From contig NC_090020.1 of NCBI RefSeq assembly GCF_036417845.1, forward strand, positions 37,680,425 to 37,744,424: 64,000 nucleotides of DNA, read 5' to 3'. This DNA is from Apteryx mantelli. Taxonomy: Eukaryota > Chordata > Aves > Apterygiformes > Apterygidae. The notes under the pieces are model-generated. The model had not been told where the DNA came from. It did not search any database and saw nothing but the letters and a program-made list of their open reading frames with translations. Shown in pieces: positions 22,933-35,260 of the stretch (its first letter is position 1; each line of letters begins with the position of its first letter). The position numbers and the translations under genes are program-made.

Positions 22933-25900
22933 CCCCAGCACCTTCAACTCCTCACCGAGACAAGCCTATGTGGATTATCCCATGTAGCAGTATACTAATA
23001 ATTGGTTCAGCTGGATTCTCATTAAGCTGTGATAGCATTTATAACATTATTCATTAAAAAGAAAAGCAACTGGTACAAACATAATGATTGAAGGCCCATG
23101 TTTGTTTAACTCTACCTCCATACAGCCCACAATCTTTTATCAATTCAGCACCACCAGTGCCAGCCAGACGCAGGATATCATTCACTTAGGGCTCCCATGC
23201 CTAAAAAGTCTGTGGGCTGTCTTGCATATTAAGCACTTTCAATAGGATACTGTGCTTGCAGCTTAAAAAAATCAAGTGCAGCCAACAGATATTAGACTAG
23301 ACACAAGAAAACAACATCTTCCACAACAAAGCCACTTTCTATCATCTTCAGTATGGATTGTCTTTACCTCCTCCTCTTCCGAAGGGGCACTAAGTTAGAA
23401 CAGACCAAACCTACCAGCTAAAGACAAAATGTTGATTTAGGATGCACACTTACATGTATTTTTCAATATTTAACTGCACCTAGAGAGATGTAGCCTTAAA
23501 GACTGAAAATTTACTTTATATACCCCATACCCACACGCACTAAAAGACAGAAATCCACCAAATTTGAAGCAAAAAAACCCTGATACGCAACAGATTTATG
23601 CTGTGTGGTACAACTGTGTGCTGTAATGAAGCATCCTCCTTCTCCCTTCCCCCTTACCTCCACACTGCATCCTCCAACATGACTAATTTCACAGCAAGCA
23701 ACAAGGAACTTCGCAAATGAACCTACCTAAAGCTACAAGAGTTGCAATTCATTGTGGCAGCTGCAGCAAATTGATTTTTGAGCTGGAAGTGGCCTTTTGG
23801 AGCATTTCCAAGAGGAGCACAATCAGCCCAGAGGAAATCCCAGGGGGAAACAAGCTCTCTTCAAGGACGCTGGTTGAGACGCTGGGTTGTTTGGAGCTAT
23901 CTGTGAAACTAAATATGTGGGTGGAAACAGAAAGGAACACCAACGTGGGATTTAGACCTTCTCCTGAAATTCTAGTGTGTCATACTGTCATTAACCAATA
24001 ATTCCCCTCTCTCATAGTGCCACAGAAACTGTCTGTTGGCTTCTTTCAGTAATGCCTTGAAAATATGTCTATGTTATGGTAGTTTTGTTGCTGGGTGGCC
24101 TTAATAGAGCTTAATATATCACAGGAGAGAGTGTTTAGCATTTATTTTCTACAGCCAGATGAATTATATTAGGTGCAAGGATGAAAAAAAAGATAACAAA
24201 TGCCATTCATAACATATTCTGGTTCTTGGATTCAGTGTCTTCTGGACAGCATTAGGGCAGGAGCAGAACCACTCTGAAGCGTGTCCAGCTGCAGAGACCC
24301 ACAAAGTTGCCCTCCACGACTAGAAACTCCTGCAAAGTCCCTCTGTTAGGATGAGGGTGGGCTGTCAGGGCACACACGACCGGCTGCTTCCTGGGAAAGC
24401 CTACTGAAAAGCAGCCGCAAAGGGGAGAAGTCAGTGTCACACCTTCGAGGGGACATGGGCAGAAGCTCTTTATCCTAAACCACGTGTACTCAGAGTTCAC
24501 CTCGGTTCAAACTTGAACTACATCTGTACTTCAGCAGCAGCTTGCCTGTGTTTTGTCTGGGTTTGGGAAGTATCTATCGAGGGGCAGAACCGGGCTCTGC
24601 AACGCTTCTATTTGTGTCGCTGCAAACATCATTCATTGCTATGTGCAGCTGGGCAAGTCTGGAGAAGCTGAGCACCTGCAAACCTAGGCAGCAAGCCACT
24701 TTCAAGATTTAGCTTAGTAAGTTTACAGTTTGAGCCTAGCTCAGTGGGATAGGTTGCGCATCCGTCAAAAGCCCAGATCCCAGCACTTATGAACTTAAAT
24801 GAACCTGGTTGGGAAAAAAAAAAACAACACCAAAACTCAAAACCACACTGAGTCTGCATGCAGCAGTCGCTGGAGTTTGAACTGGTGTTGTGGGAGATAG
24901 GACTGGAACAGTGATAGCCCTTCCGTATCCTCCGGAAACAGCAACTCACCTGGTTACAAAAGTCATTCCTGTTTTTATTACTGCGTTCCTAAGCAATACA
25001 AATAATTGGGTTATGGCAGGTAAGCCAGTCGGGGATGCAGGTAAGGTCAGAGCAGAGCTGTGAATTTATAGAAGTGCTCTGGAGATCCTAAAAAAATTAC
25101 ATAGCGCAAAAAGTTTTTTTTTTTTTAATAAAGGAAACTATATAGGAGAAAAGTGCTGTCATCAAAAAAATAGTATAATCCTCCTAAAATACTGAGTGAT
25201 AAAAGCTTTTTAGATGTATCTCATGTGACAAAAGGAGACAGTGCACCTGATGTTATACCTGCTGTTTGTTACAGTGGGGAATGACCCTGCTGGAACAATT
25301 TGATGCTGCTCTAGACTTTTTAAATCTAGAGGCTTCTGCTAGAAACCAAAATCACATGAGAAAACAGTCCACGGGACCCTCACATCTGTTGTTTCAAAAG
25401 TCTGGCTGGTGCTAAGTTTATTTGACTTACAGCCCCCTAAATTTGTACTCCAGTGAATTATTCCCAGTTTACAAGACCTTAACCAAGCGGAGCAAGGCCA
25501 TTTGGAGCGGACGCTGCAGTCTGTCCTCTGTCAAAGCGTCTCTTAACTTATTGGCGGCAGGGGGATTTGGGGGCACCTTCCTGATCTCTCAGTGATAGTG
25601 AGTCAGAAATACACTCACACAGGTTCTGCTCTTATAATGCTTTAGCAGTCAAATCAACATTAATGCAGCCCTCACCCACCTGAGCATGGTAATTGAAACT
25701 TCTGCCCAGCCCAGAGAACTTTTGTAATGCTTGAGATCTCACAACTCCCATTGCATTTTCTTTTTTTTAAATCTCACCCTGATGTGACCAAGGCAACATT
25801 ACTTGTATTAAAATCAAAAGCGTCTCTTACCCTCTTCTTTTCATTTTTTAAAACTTGTCTAGTTAGCGTATTGCCAGGAAAAAAAAAGAACAAAGCCTTA

Positions 25901-28249
25901 AGCTAGAAACTGTGAAGACACATGCTTTACTAAAGTAACCAGCCTTGCAAGACCTTTTATGTGGATGAACTCTATACTTCACTATGGTAGAGAAATAGCT
26001 GTAATTTTCCCAAAATAGTGCCTGCTGGAGCTTCACAACCAAGTAGGAGCCAGCGTGCCACATCTTCAGAGACTAAAAGTAAATAAAAAGAGAACTCAGT
26101 TGAATATTTATTGCAGGTTATTCAACTTGACACTTTTTTGGTGGGGGAGAATGAAGGGAAGAAAGAGGAAGAGGAAGGCTAGAAATGTCATCCTGGAAAT
26201 TTTTCAAGATGTTCTAGGAGTTTGGGAAGAACGGCTGTACTAAGAAAACAAGAAAAAAAAAAATTCCAACTCTTAGAAAGTTCCGCAGGCTAATCTGTAT
26301 TTGCTGGAGAGAAAGAAGCTAATGTTGCCAGAATCACTTGTGAAAGAAACTGTAGGTGCAATTAGAAGTTGGCAGAGCCTGAGTGAACAAGTGCTCTCGC
26401 ACTTTTTTTTCCTTATATAATTATGATGGAATTCAGCTTGCAAAAATAAATGTCTAGGTGTATTTTTGCGTAATGTGCAACAAAATGACTGCTGTCTCGT
26501 ATTGAAAGGTCCCATATAAGATGTGTAACAGCCTTGATATTTCACACTATTTGTTCAAACTAGCGTTTAGTGTTCCACGTTCTTCTAACGTGAAACCTGA
26601 AAGGCTACAGCAGCTTAATGGCAAATGAGTGTAAAATGCAGGCCAGGTTCACTGACATTTACGGACTTTCTGGCAAAGTGAATTTAGGCTGATTTAAGCC
26701 TTTTTCTTCTGATAACATCTGGTACATTTTAGAACATGATGGATGGAAGGGAAATTTGTTTAGGTGTAGCTACTTGAAGATTTCTAAGCAACTCTTGCTA
26801 TATTCAGTGCAGTCATACAAGCTCAAAATGACATATGCTTAAAAGATAAGTCTCTACGCCTCAAAGAAACACCTGTTAAAATGTGATATAAATGTGAACC
26901 CACCTGGGGAAAGAGCAGGGAAGTATGTTACGTGATTATGGAAGCAGTCCCGTGTTTTCTGCAGTCCATGGCTATTCTGCCAGCGCTCTGAGAGGTGTTG
27001 CGGCCGCCTAATCCTGGGGGTGATTTCTAGCCATGTGTCGGTAGCAGAGGTACGTTAACGCGATATTTTCTAACACAAACCTCCTACTCCTGGGGTTCCT
27101 CATCAAATTTTGTCCCCGTGCTGCTGTAAATCTCAGCTGATACCCACATGGCTAGTAATTCTAGCTTTCTACCAGTAGAAAGGCAACAGAGTGTTTTTAT
27201 TTTTCTCTCTCTAAGGCCCCGTTACAGTAAAACACGTCTGTTCAACAAAGAGCCTGGGTGAAGGGTGGATCAGGAGTCCACCAAGCAATTTGGTCTGTTC
27301 ATAGTTGAAGGAGCATGTCACACCTCCATGCTGACTCTTTGCGCAGACAAGCATTGCCCTGTAGCACCCAGACTGGACAAAAAGCAACACGCTTCCAGTG
27401 GAACTTTTTTTTGGTCAAGTCAGCAAAAGAGGTGAGCTGTTTCCATACCCTTCACTAGTAGCCAAAGGTGCGTGGGGAGAAACTAAAGCAAGGAACAGGG
27501 AAAGAGATGACACTGTTCCTCCTCGTAGGAGAAGGCAGAGTATAGGAGAACACTGTAAAATATTACATTTACAGCCAGTAATGTAATATTACTGTATTAA
27601 TATATTAATGTAGCAAGGGGTGACCTGGTGGCATGTTGGCCCTATATTTTGTATGTATGTTTTTACTGGCTATTAAGTAGAATATGAGACTCTAAATAGG
27701 AGACTTTGCTGGAATTTGAGTTGATTACCATTGGAATAAAAAATTTATAGCCATGCCAACATCTGTTCCTGTTCTGATCCAAACTGAACTACTTGCTCAA
27801 CTGTAAGCACCTGCTTAAATCCAATTGAAGTGAAATAAAGTGTGCATGTAAGTGGTCTCTTCAAGCTAGGAATAGACCCCTGAATTTAGATCTCAGAAAT
27901 TACTTACTATGGAAAAAATGTTGTATGTCCAGTTTAAATGCCATTACCTACTAGAGCTGTTTTACTCTTCTAGCTTTAAAAGCACTTTTGGAATACACTG
28001 AACATTCAATTTTCCAAACACCAATCCTCATCCCAAGGGTTACACGATGGCTTTTTTTGCTTCAGTCACCCGTCACTGATAAATTTTAAAAAGTCAAGCA
28101 CTAAAAACAGCAAGACAAAGCAATCCTGCCAACCACAAAATAAAATTGTTCATATACAACACGTCTAGCCGAATATTTCATCCAATGGGTAAAGCAGCGG
28201 TGTCTCCTCAGTTGTTTTTAGAGAAGTAAATTGTCCGAAGGATTCTCAT
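22933..28249. other. Intergenic DNA, no gene seen
   Basis: AT-rich with modest GC patches near 24250-24500, 25490-25570 and 26950-27060, the last containing a GCGGCCGC octamer at about 27001. A tRNA A-box-like string is at 24737-24749, and an 11-bp perfect inverted repeat is at 27559-27590. No coding feature was recognised. Confidence 0.6.
27559..27590. repeat. Perfect 11-bp inverted repeat (hairpin)
   Basis: AATATTACATT at 27559-27569 pairs with AATGTAATATT at 27580-27590 across a 10-nt loop. A further AT palindrome follows at about 27596-27609. It is very AT-rich, so chance formation is possible. Confidence 0.8.
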
Positions 28250-28349
28250 GCTCCACCCGCCTTGCAAAGAGGTCTTTTGTCATCTCTCAATCTATTCCCC
28301 CCCTCCCCCCCAAAGTAGTCAATGCTTGTTGACTGCCCTCCGCCCTCCC

Positions 28350-28363
28350 CCACCAGGTGGCAG
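28350..28363 (+). promoter_or_regulatory. CTCF-like motif 1
   Basis: CCACCAGGTGGCAG fits the known vertebrate CTCF core (CCASYAGRKGGCRS) at every position, in forward orientation. It lies in a small GC-rich patch of otherwise AT-rich intergenic DNA between MINAR2 and CHSY3. A second similar motif is 133 bp away. The match is seen in the sequence; binding is inferred. Confidence 0.6.
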
Positions 28364-28482
28364 CAAAGGAGGCCGCATGAACAAAGTCGCAAAAGGAGAG
28401 GAAAAAAAAAAAATCCCCCAAAAAGCGAATTACAGCAAAGCCGCCAAAGGCGTCTGGAAGCTTTTTCGCCTTTGCTGACTCC

Positions 28483-28497
28483 CCGCTAGATGACAGC
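28483..28497 (+). promoter_or_regulatory. CTCF-like motif 2
   Basis: CCGCTAGATGACAGC resembles the CTCF core with two deviations (G at the third position, A inside GGC), in the same orientation as the motif at 28350. The surrounding 28250-28505 patch is GC-richer than its flanks. Confidence 0.4.
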
Positions 28498-28505
28498 AGC
28501 GCAAC

Positions 28506-30341
28506 CGGACTGAAGCAGCCAGTAATGGACTTATGGAGAAAACGATTTTATCCCCGCTGCTAAACCCTCAGAGAGCAATGCCGTTAAGAAACTCTCATTA
28601 TTGGCCGTTTTCCTGGAAATTACAGTGCTCTTTGCTTTTAGGCTTCCCGCCTACAGGCCTCAATAATTTACAAAAATATGTTTCTGCATTGTATGCAATG
28701 CACATAAAGCAAATGTACTCGGGCTGGAAAAAACAGTTAAGTATTGTTGCTTTAATGTGAATAATTACTTCATAATGTCGGCTATTAGTCTTGTAAAATG
28801 CTTCTAAGCTCTTACTCCCATAAGCTGGATGGATCTGATCTTTCAGACAAAAAGCCTGTCTACGCTAAAACTACAGCAAGCCAGGAAACCAAGTTCCCCA
28901 ATACATTTACAGCACCATTCAATTTTATAAAGTAGGTACTAATTTTATGCCAATGGCTTTGCATTAAAATGCAGCTACACTTTTGCTGTTGCCTGGTCAC
29001 CAGATTAAAGCACCATGTTGTTTTAAGCTGGGTCTTCAAAGCAGTTGTGGAACAAACTAGGTTAAGGACAAAGTTATGGCGTAAACCAGGCAAGGAAGCG
29101 GGGAATTAAAACCGCTTACCTTCCTGTCATCCCATGCCTGAAGATGAATCCACCCCAACCTAAGTTAAAGCACAAAACCACGCGAGGCTTAAATAGAGCA
29201 TGTCCAGGATTCACAGGGGGCAATATACACCCTCCCACCTTTATCCTATTCCTGCCCTATTTCAAAGCACTTTTTGTGCAAAGAGAGGCAGCCCTGATAT
29301 AAAACCAACTTCCTGGCTTTCGTGCCCCTGTGAGATTCCCTTGTGCGAGTGAGTAGCATAGCCCTTTGCTCTAATGTAGAGGTATAAGGGGTCTGCAGCA
29401 CATGGGGTGTGTTTTGGAGAGAAAAGTAATTTAAATGCTTCTCTCTTTGCCCATTCACTTTTTATTTTCTCATTAAATACTGCCATTTCATCTCGTGTTT
29501 TCATTCTCCTAGTTATTCCGAGGTGCATGAACTTAATTGTCTGAGTTCTCTTACCATTTATTTTTGTTCCTTTCCTTTACAAAGGACCTTTTTCACGGCA
29601 CGGCTATATCACTTAGTCTTTAATCTTTTCACTGTATACTCTAATTCCAGTTTATACTCTAGTACTCCACAAATTTTGCTCCAGTTTTTGACATGGCAGA
29701 TTAAAAAAATATTGACACTCTCTCTTTTGGGGTGACAGAGGTGCTACATGTTCAATGAACATGACACAGGGGTGAAGAAACCCTGTCTCAGATAATTCTT
29801 CTGATGGAATTTCAAAGATTTCAAGGTCTGTTTTTTTCTTTTTCTCCTCTGAAAAAGCGTAAGGAAACATTTATGCATTTAGGACAGCTTTTTGATAAGT
29901 GCTGAATTGCTGCAGCAATACATTCAGTCACTAGTAATGTGCAATTTTTCATTTGGGATATCTTGAATGCCACTTTGTCATATTTTTCTATATTCTAACC
30001 ATAGCCAGTGTAAAAAGGTGAACACGATGGTGCATATTTACTAGAGCAAATAGTCAAATTGTTGCTTATTCTGACCATATGTACCATACTGGAGATTGGA
30101 TCTGGCCCAAATCACTAGTCAAAAGAATAAGGCATTATGAAAAGTAGCTTATTTATAGTTTTCTTTTTAATTATACCCATAAGGCAAGATCTGTTGTGCT
30201 CAGAGTATTTGTTTCTTTTCAGGATCAATTCCGTATGCTGCACAGGAACATTATAAAATAGTGATGTCAAACAAATTGTATTTGTGACAAAAATTTTGGA
30301 ATCCAAATAAAACAAGGGAGGGGAATAGCTTAATAAAAATA
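28506..30341. other. Region downstream of MINAR2, no gene seen
   Basis: AT-rich sequence past the likely MINAR2 poly(A) signal. It may include a longer MINAR2 3'UTR if the first signal is bypassed. Short open frames at 28860-29093, 29246-29528 and 29652-29870 are not recognisable proteins. Confidence 0.6.
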
Positions 30342-30347
30342 TTTATT
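30342..30347 (-). terminator. Candidate MINAR2 poly(A) signal AATAAA
   Basis: AATAAA on the minus strand about 32 nt past the MINAR2 stop codon, followed by T-rich sequence. It would give an unusually short 3'UTR, so a more distal site may also be used. Confidence 0.4.
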
Positions 30348-30378
30348 GAAAAACTCCGATCAACAGTATTTGGCTGCA

Positions 30379-30558
30379 TTAAGTAAGTAAAACGCTGAGT
30401 GTGACTATGGTAGTCAGGATGCAAACAGCTAGTACCGTGAGCAGGATGATTCGGCAACATTTGGAATGTTTTTTTTCTCTCTCTTTCTTTTTTAACAAGG
30501 TATCATACCCAGGAGTATAAATATCCCCCATCCAGAACTGTAGATCATTAGGATTTTC
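30379..30558 (-). CDS. MINAR2: MINAR2 (KIAA1024L) exon 3, C terminus with membrane segment
   Basis: The terminal coding exon, encoding residues 138-196 and the stop TAA at 30381-30379. The acceptor is TTCTTTTAG directly before GAA at 30558, phase 0. The protein reads ENPNDLQFWMGDIYTPGYDTL (138-158), the conserved motif of the MINAR family C-terminal domain. A basic stretch KKKEREKKHSKCCR (160-173) follows, then one hydrophobic segment of about 23 residues (174-196) that reaches the C terminus. The topology is therefore a tail-anchored-like single-pass membrane protein. From the literature, human and mouse MINAR2 is needed for hearing, and the paralogue MINAR1 associates with NOTCH2. I identified this exon by translating it directly; it lacks an internal ATG start. 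Confidence 0.95.
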   Translation of the reverse strand, partial: ENPNDLQFWMGDIYTPGYDTLLKKKEREKKHSKCCRIILLTVLAVCILTTIVTLSVLLT

Positions 30559-31405
30559 CTAAAAGAAAAATCAGAAAATGAACTCAGTTCCTCTGTCTTG
30601 CACATAAAGTCATTCGACCACAGCTAGAAGTATTCTGGCTATCATCAGATTGTGATTAATGAATTTAAGGCATCATAACATAAATGCAAGAGACTTTCAC
30701 TTGAACATAGGTTGCACTACTTGCCAGATACTGCAAATGTTGTTCCACTGGGGAAAATTAAAACCACACTTTTTAGCCAGAAACCAAACGTAGGACACCA
30801 GCCATTGAAAAGTGATTAAAAGACCCAGAAGAAACCATGTCAAAGAAGAGATGCTAATTTACAAATGCCGATCCGAGTCACCTTCCAAAAAAAGGAACAG
30901 TAAAAAAAAAAACCAACCAAAGATAACCGTAAAAGTGATCTGTGTCACAGAAGGAAGGAGTCTGCATGGTGTAGGTAAGGCTGAGGAAATGTATGTTAAT
31001 TGATGAACAGAATGACGTTATTTAAATGGATATTTTTGTGACCATCTAGTATGTTAGTACCTCATTTATGGATCTCCCCTGTATTTTTCTCATGTGAGGT
31101 AAAAACTATACTGTAGCTGTTTTATAGATGGGGAAACTGAGTTATGGGGTGTTGCGGTTGAAGACTTTCTCTAGTCACAGAGGTTGTCTTCAGCAGAACT
31201 GAAACTGCTGAAGTCTAACCAGAGATGTAGACTTCTTTTTCTGATCAGACTCCTGTTAGTGTCATGTCTGTACAGGAAAATATGTTCATATTCACTTCTG
31301 GAATCCTACCATGGAGAGAGCAGAACATGCTATATAGTGGTTCACGTACACGCACCTTCCTTAGCACTTTACTTTTTGCTCAAATACACTTCAGCAGCAC
31401 ATTAC
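30559..31405 (-). other. MINAR2: MINAR2 intron 2, with MIR-like SINE
   Basis: An 847-bp intron between GTAATG and TTTTAG. Apart from the SINE-like piece at about 31090-31230 it holds nothing recognisable. Open frames on the plus strand here are shadows. Confidence 0.92.
31090..31230 (+). mobile_element. MIR-like SINE fragment in MINAR2 intron 2
   Basis: The core at 31120-31140 (ATAGATGGGGAAACTGA) matches the widely shared MIR/core-SINE segment. A diverged match continues through the AGTCACAGAGG-like part to about 31225. It is old and degraded. Family assignment is from memory of the consensus. Confidence 0.6.
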
Positions 31406-31651
31406 CTTGATGTTACTGGCCAAGTTGGAGTGCAGTGAATGCCTGTCAAAGTCTTGCGCAGTCCAGGAAGGAGTCTTTTTCTTCTCCTCGCAGTCACCAT
31501 CCATGTGGATATCGCTGTACAAGGGGTTGCTTTTGATGGTGGATTTAAGGGTGATGGGTGTTATGTGTTTCCCAAGTGCTTTGTCTATCATTTCTTGGCT
31601 GACCGTGCTCAATTCTAAGCAAGGCAGCTCCGTGACATTTCTCTTTTCTCT
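31406..31651 (-). CDS. MINAR2: MINAR2 (KIAA1024L) exon 2
   Basis: The middle exon of 246 bp, encoding residues 56-137. Both ends are in phase 0. The acceptor is GTCTTACAG and the donor is GTAATG at 31405, slightly weak after position 4. The first part (REKRNVTELPC onward, 56-90) is variable in the family. The end is conserved: KSNPLYSD (95-102), an acidic-basic stretch (EEKKKTPSWT, 110-119) and DRHSLHSNL (124-132), close to the human KNNPLYGD and HSLHTNL segments I recall. No membrane segment or cysteine-rich motif is present, so it probably forms the soluble part on one side of the membrane. It joins exons 1 and 3 in frame into a 196-residue protein, against 190 in human from memory. Confidence 0.95.
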
Positions 31652-33726
31652 CTGTAAGACACAAGTTAGAACAGAAGGTGGCTTTCATCTTCATTTGCCT
31701 CTGACACAGGTCCCATTCCAGAGTTATCATCTGTAATATAATAAAACCGTTTTAAAAAATTACACATGCACCAATTTCTCTTGTCCTGGCAAACATCTAC
31801 AGTGAAATAAGGGGGCCTGACTGTTCAAAGCACATGGGTACAATAGGAACGTCAAACTCTTCTGTTAATATGAACTGGCATTATAACGTTTGCTGGAAGA
31901 AGAGCCTCTGTTTTAGAAAGACAGTGTAATGGAGCACCGCAGTGGAGCCTGCAGTTCTGATGAAAACCAAGGGAGTGTGATGCAGAAGCAGAGTTGTAAG
32001 GATGAAAGCTGAACAGAGCAGAGGGATAAGGAGATATATATATATAAGGCCTGGCTTTCCTGGAGCTGCACCTCAAACAGCAGGGGTGCGATTCACCACT
32101 CTGTTCATGTTATTGAATGCTAAATCTGTGTCGGGATGTCAAAGGGGCCCTACATTTGACTGGAGGAAAAGTCCTTAGTTCAGGCATTGTCAGAACTGAA
32201 AGGTAATTAAAAATCTGAGCAGCACCCCAGCAACAGCAATAATTAAATCAGACTACTTAGAAGAGGGGGATGGCAATGGAGGGGGAGAAATGCCCCTGGT
32301 GGGATCTGATTTTTGGAGAACTCACAAGCTGCTGCTTACCACAGATGAAGAGTCTTTTCAGATTTGGTAAGGCTGTAGTTACAATCTTTTCCAGTCTGAT
32401 TGCAAAGAGGAAGGCCATTAGACCATCTAGTTCAAGCTGTCCAACATTTCAATTCACCATAATGTTTTCCTCCCTGAAACTTTGAATTAATCTGTTACTG
32501 CTTTGCGGTTCCAGCCTTTTGCCAGCTTCCCCAACAGACCTATTCCTGACACAGCCATTGCCTCACACTAATACCTACCCTGTGTCTCAGGACTGCTCTT
32601 CAGCAGTGTAAATTATCATTGCAGTGTAAATTGAGTTTTCCTTGTTAGCAAATAACACTTCCCATTAGCTGCTTTGTCCCTAGGAAAACCCTTGCTTTGA
32701 GAAAGGGGAATCTTCATCTGACATGGTGTGCTTGTGGTAGGTGTGTGGAAGACGTATTGTACTCCAGAGCCTTCTGCTCCTCAGCAATCACAGTGTGGAC
32801 AGTACCCCCCTGCCATATACTCATAAAGGCAGGAGTATACGTGATAAACAGCTGATGGAGAGGCTCAGACCTGACAAATTTCTGTACACGGACAACTACC
32901 GAATATGACCTCTTTCCCAGAAACTTTCAGGGTACTTCACTTATACTCAGATCTCCAGCCCTACAGTGCCAGAGGATGGGCAGATTTGAGTACCCAAAGG
33001 GCTCGCTGCTGCTGGGGCACATCCCGCTCTTCCTTGCACTGCTCCTGGCTCATGGGGTCCCACCTCTTCCCACACACTGGCTCTGGGGCTGCCCTGACAC
33101 TGCACCAACCAGTGCAGCTCCCCAAGCTGGTAGAAAACTATTTGCTTTCGTTTGCTTGGGTAATTTTTCTGCCACCTTACTGGGCTGAGTAGGGCGAGAC
33201 AAGCACAGAGGCAGCACACTAAGGGAGAGGGGCCGCAGCGGTGGGGGGGTGAGCTTCCACTTTCGGTGGGAGCCAGCTGCAATACTGTATCATCACATAC
33301 CTTATGCCTCAATGTCCATGCGCAAGCATAGACACATGTGAGTCAGTCTGGGGCAGGCAGGTGTAGAACAGAGTGGAAGGATTGGTTTCCTTTAAAATGG
33401 AAAGAAGGAGAAGAGAAAACAACAGCCTTTGTCTAAGCAACCCTGGGAGGAAGCATCACGCTGGCATTCTTATCACCAAATCATGCACAAGTGACTAAGC
33501 TTGTTTCCCATCAATAATTATCATTAGTAGGTGGGTGGATCCTCAGTGCCGTCCCAGGCCCTCTATTAGTTCATAATTTCCATATGTCATTCCTTAACCT
33601 TGACATATCCCCTGACAATATTACTCTTTTTGCATTGCAGTTGCAGCTGGCACTGAAGCCCACTGGATTCTGCTGGCCAGATTTCAGTCGAGCTGATGTT
33701 TTTAACTGTCATTTCTTTCTGACTGC

Positions 33727-33760
33727 ATTTTATTTTATTTTATTTTATTTTATTTATTTC
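33727..33760. repeat. TTTTA pentanucleotide microsatellite
   Basis: About six TTTTA units, followed by a TTTA variant, in MINAR2 intron 1. Confidence 0.9.
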
Positions 33761-34959
33761 TTATTTAAAAGTTGTCAGCGACCTTAATGATGCTTCCCTC
33801 AGGCTTGCTAGATAGTTGAACTTGGAGAACATTTTGCTGAAAAAGGCAAACTGTCACACCAGGGGATGTTCAGTCTCCTTAGGCTAACATGTTGTGAAAA
33901 GAATGTGACTTGACAGTAATTTTTAAAGCTGTTTTAAATAAAAAGGCTCCAAAACTGTGAATAAAAGGCATGATGCAAAACTTGTTCATAAAGAGTGCTT
34001 TGTGGCAAAACTTTTTTTTTGCTCCGTTGCCTGAGGACTACCTTCCTTCTCATGGGCAACAAAACATGAGACCGGGAGAATGTGGTACTCCGGAGGAAAA
34101 CTAGCAAGGAAATATGATGGGAGGGGCAACGAGATTTTACCATGAGAACTGGAAACGGGGGCAGGAGAAGGCTTTGGAGGGCAGATGTAGAAGTGCCAAG
34201 TTAATGAGGAGAATATGCTTGAGTGCTGCTGAATGCTTGGTGGTGAAACTTTTGCAGTAGCTATGTCCTAGAGACTAGTTAGGAAAAAGGAAAGAGAGAA
34301 GTTTGAAGCACAGACAAAAAAAGATTTAGGTCGAAGAAATGATATGGAGAAGCAGATTGCATGAAACATATGTATTTACACAAAAAACAGAGAAACAGAA
34401 GGAGATTAGAGCATTAAAATATATCTGCAAGTATTAATTCAAGTGGAAAACTGCACATTTCTTCTTTTAACATCTGCAACATCTTCCAGCACTGTTTTCA
34501 CAGATTTCTGTTCCTTGATTCTGATTCAGGAGAATAAATGTTTAAAGAAAGGGGAAAGTACTGTAAACTGAGGTGTCCATATCCATTACACAACTGATAT
34601 TCGCTGAGTCTGAGGAGCAAGCTTGAGTGAGGGTGGAACAGCTCTACTCTAAAGCAGAAATTAGAGCATGTAGTTTGTGTCACTCTTCACCAAATGGAAG
34701 TAGAGAATACCTAAAAGTCAAAGCAACAGTAGTTATGAACAAAATGAGAAATTGTAGTTGAAATGTATTGAAGAAATACTCATTTAATGAGATGAAAAAT
34801 GCTCAACTGCCAATCAACAGGCAACTCACCAGCAAGGAAGTTGTTAGTGCTTTTAACTGATTTCTCACTGAGAACAGTTTGGCCCAAGAGACACAGAGAG
34901 CTGACACAGCCGGGAAGAGGAGCCTGTGAAAAGCCTCGAGATCTGCAGAGAGAAAATGT

Positions 34960-35260
34960 TGGTTCCACCCCAGGACCTAGATCCCCCCTAGAAGGGATCA
35001 ACGAGAAGCCTGAACGACAAGCAGTTTCCGCAGCGCGAAGCCCAAAAGGCGAGAAGCTCGGCGGGAACAGGAGGGAGGGAGGGAGCCCGGCCCTCCGCCA
35101 CGCAGTGCCTCCCGCCGCCACCTCGGCTGTCTTCCTGTGCGTCCCGGCTGCCCCGGGGCACCGCACAGCCTTGGCCGCTGGCCGTGGCCGGCAGGCAGGG
35201 GTCATTAACCAAAGCAGCAAAGGCTGCGGGTGCGCCGCTACGTCTGCAAGCCGTACCCAG
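34960..35260. promoter_or_regulatory. Small CpG-rich island in MINAR2 intron 1
   Basis: A 300-bp patch with dense CpG, flanked by AT-rich intron. Open frames occur on both strands (34799-35284 plus, 34780-35301 minus), as expected from the composition; neither is recognisable. It may be a regulatory element or an unrecognised exon. Confidence 0.4.
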
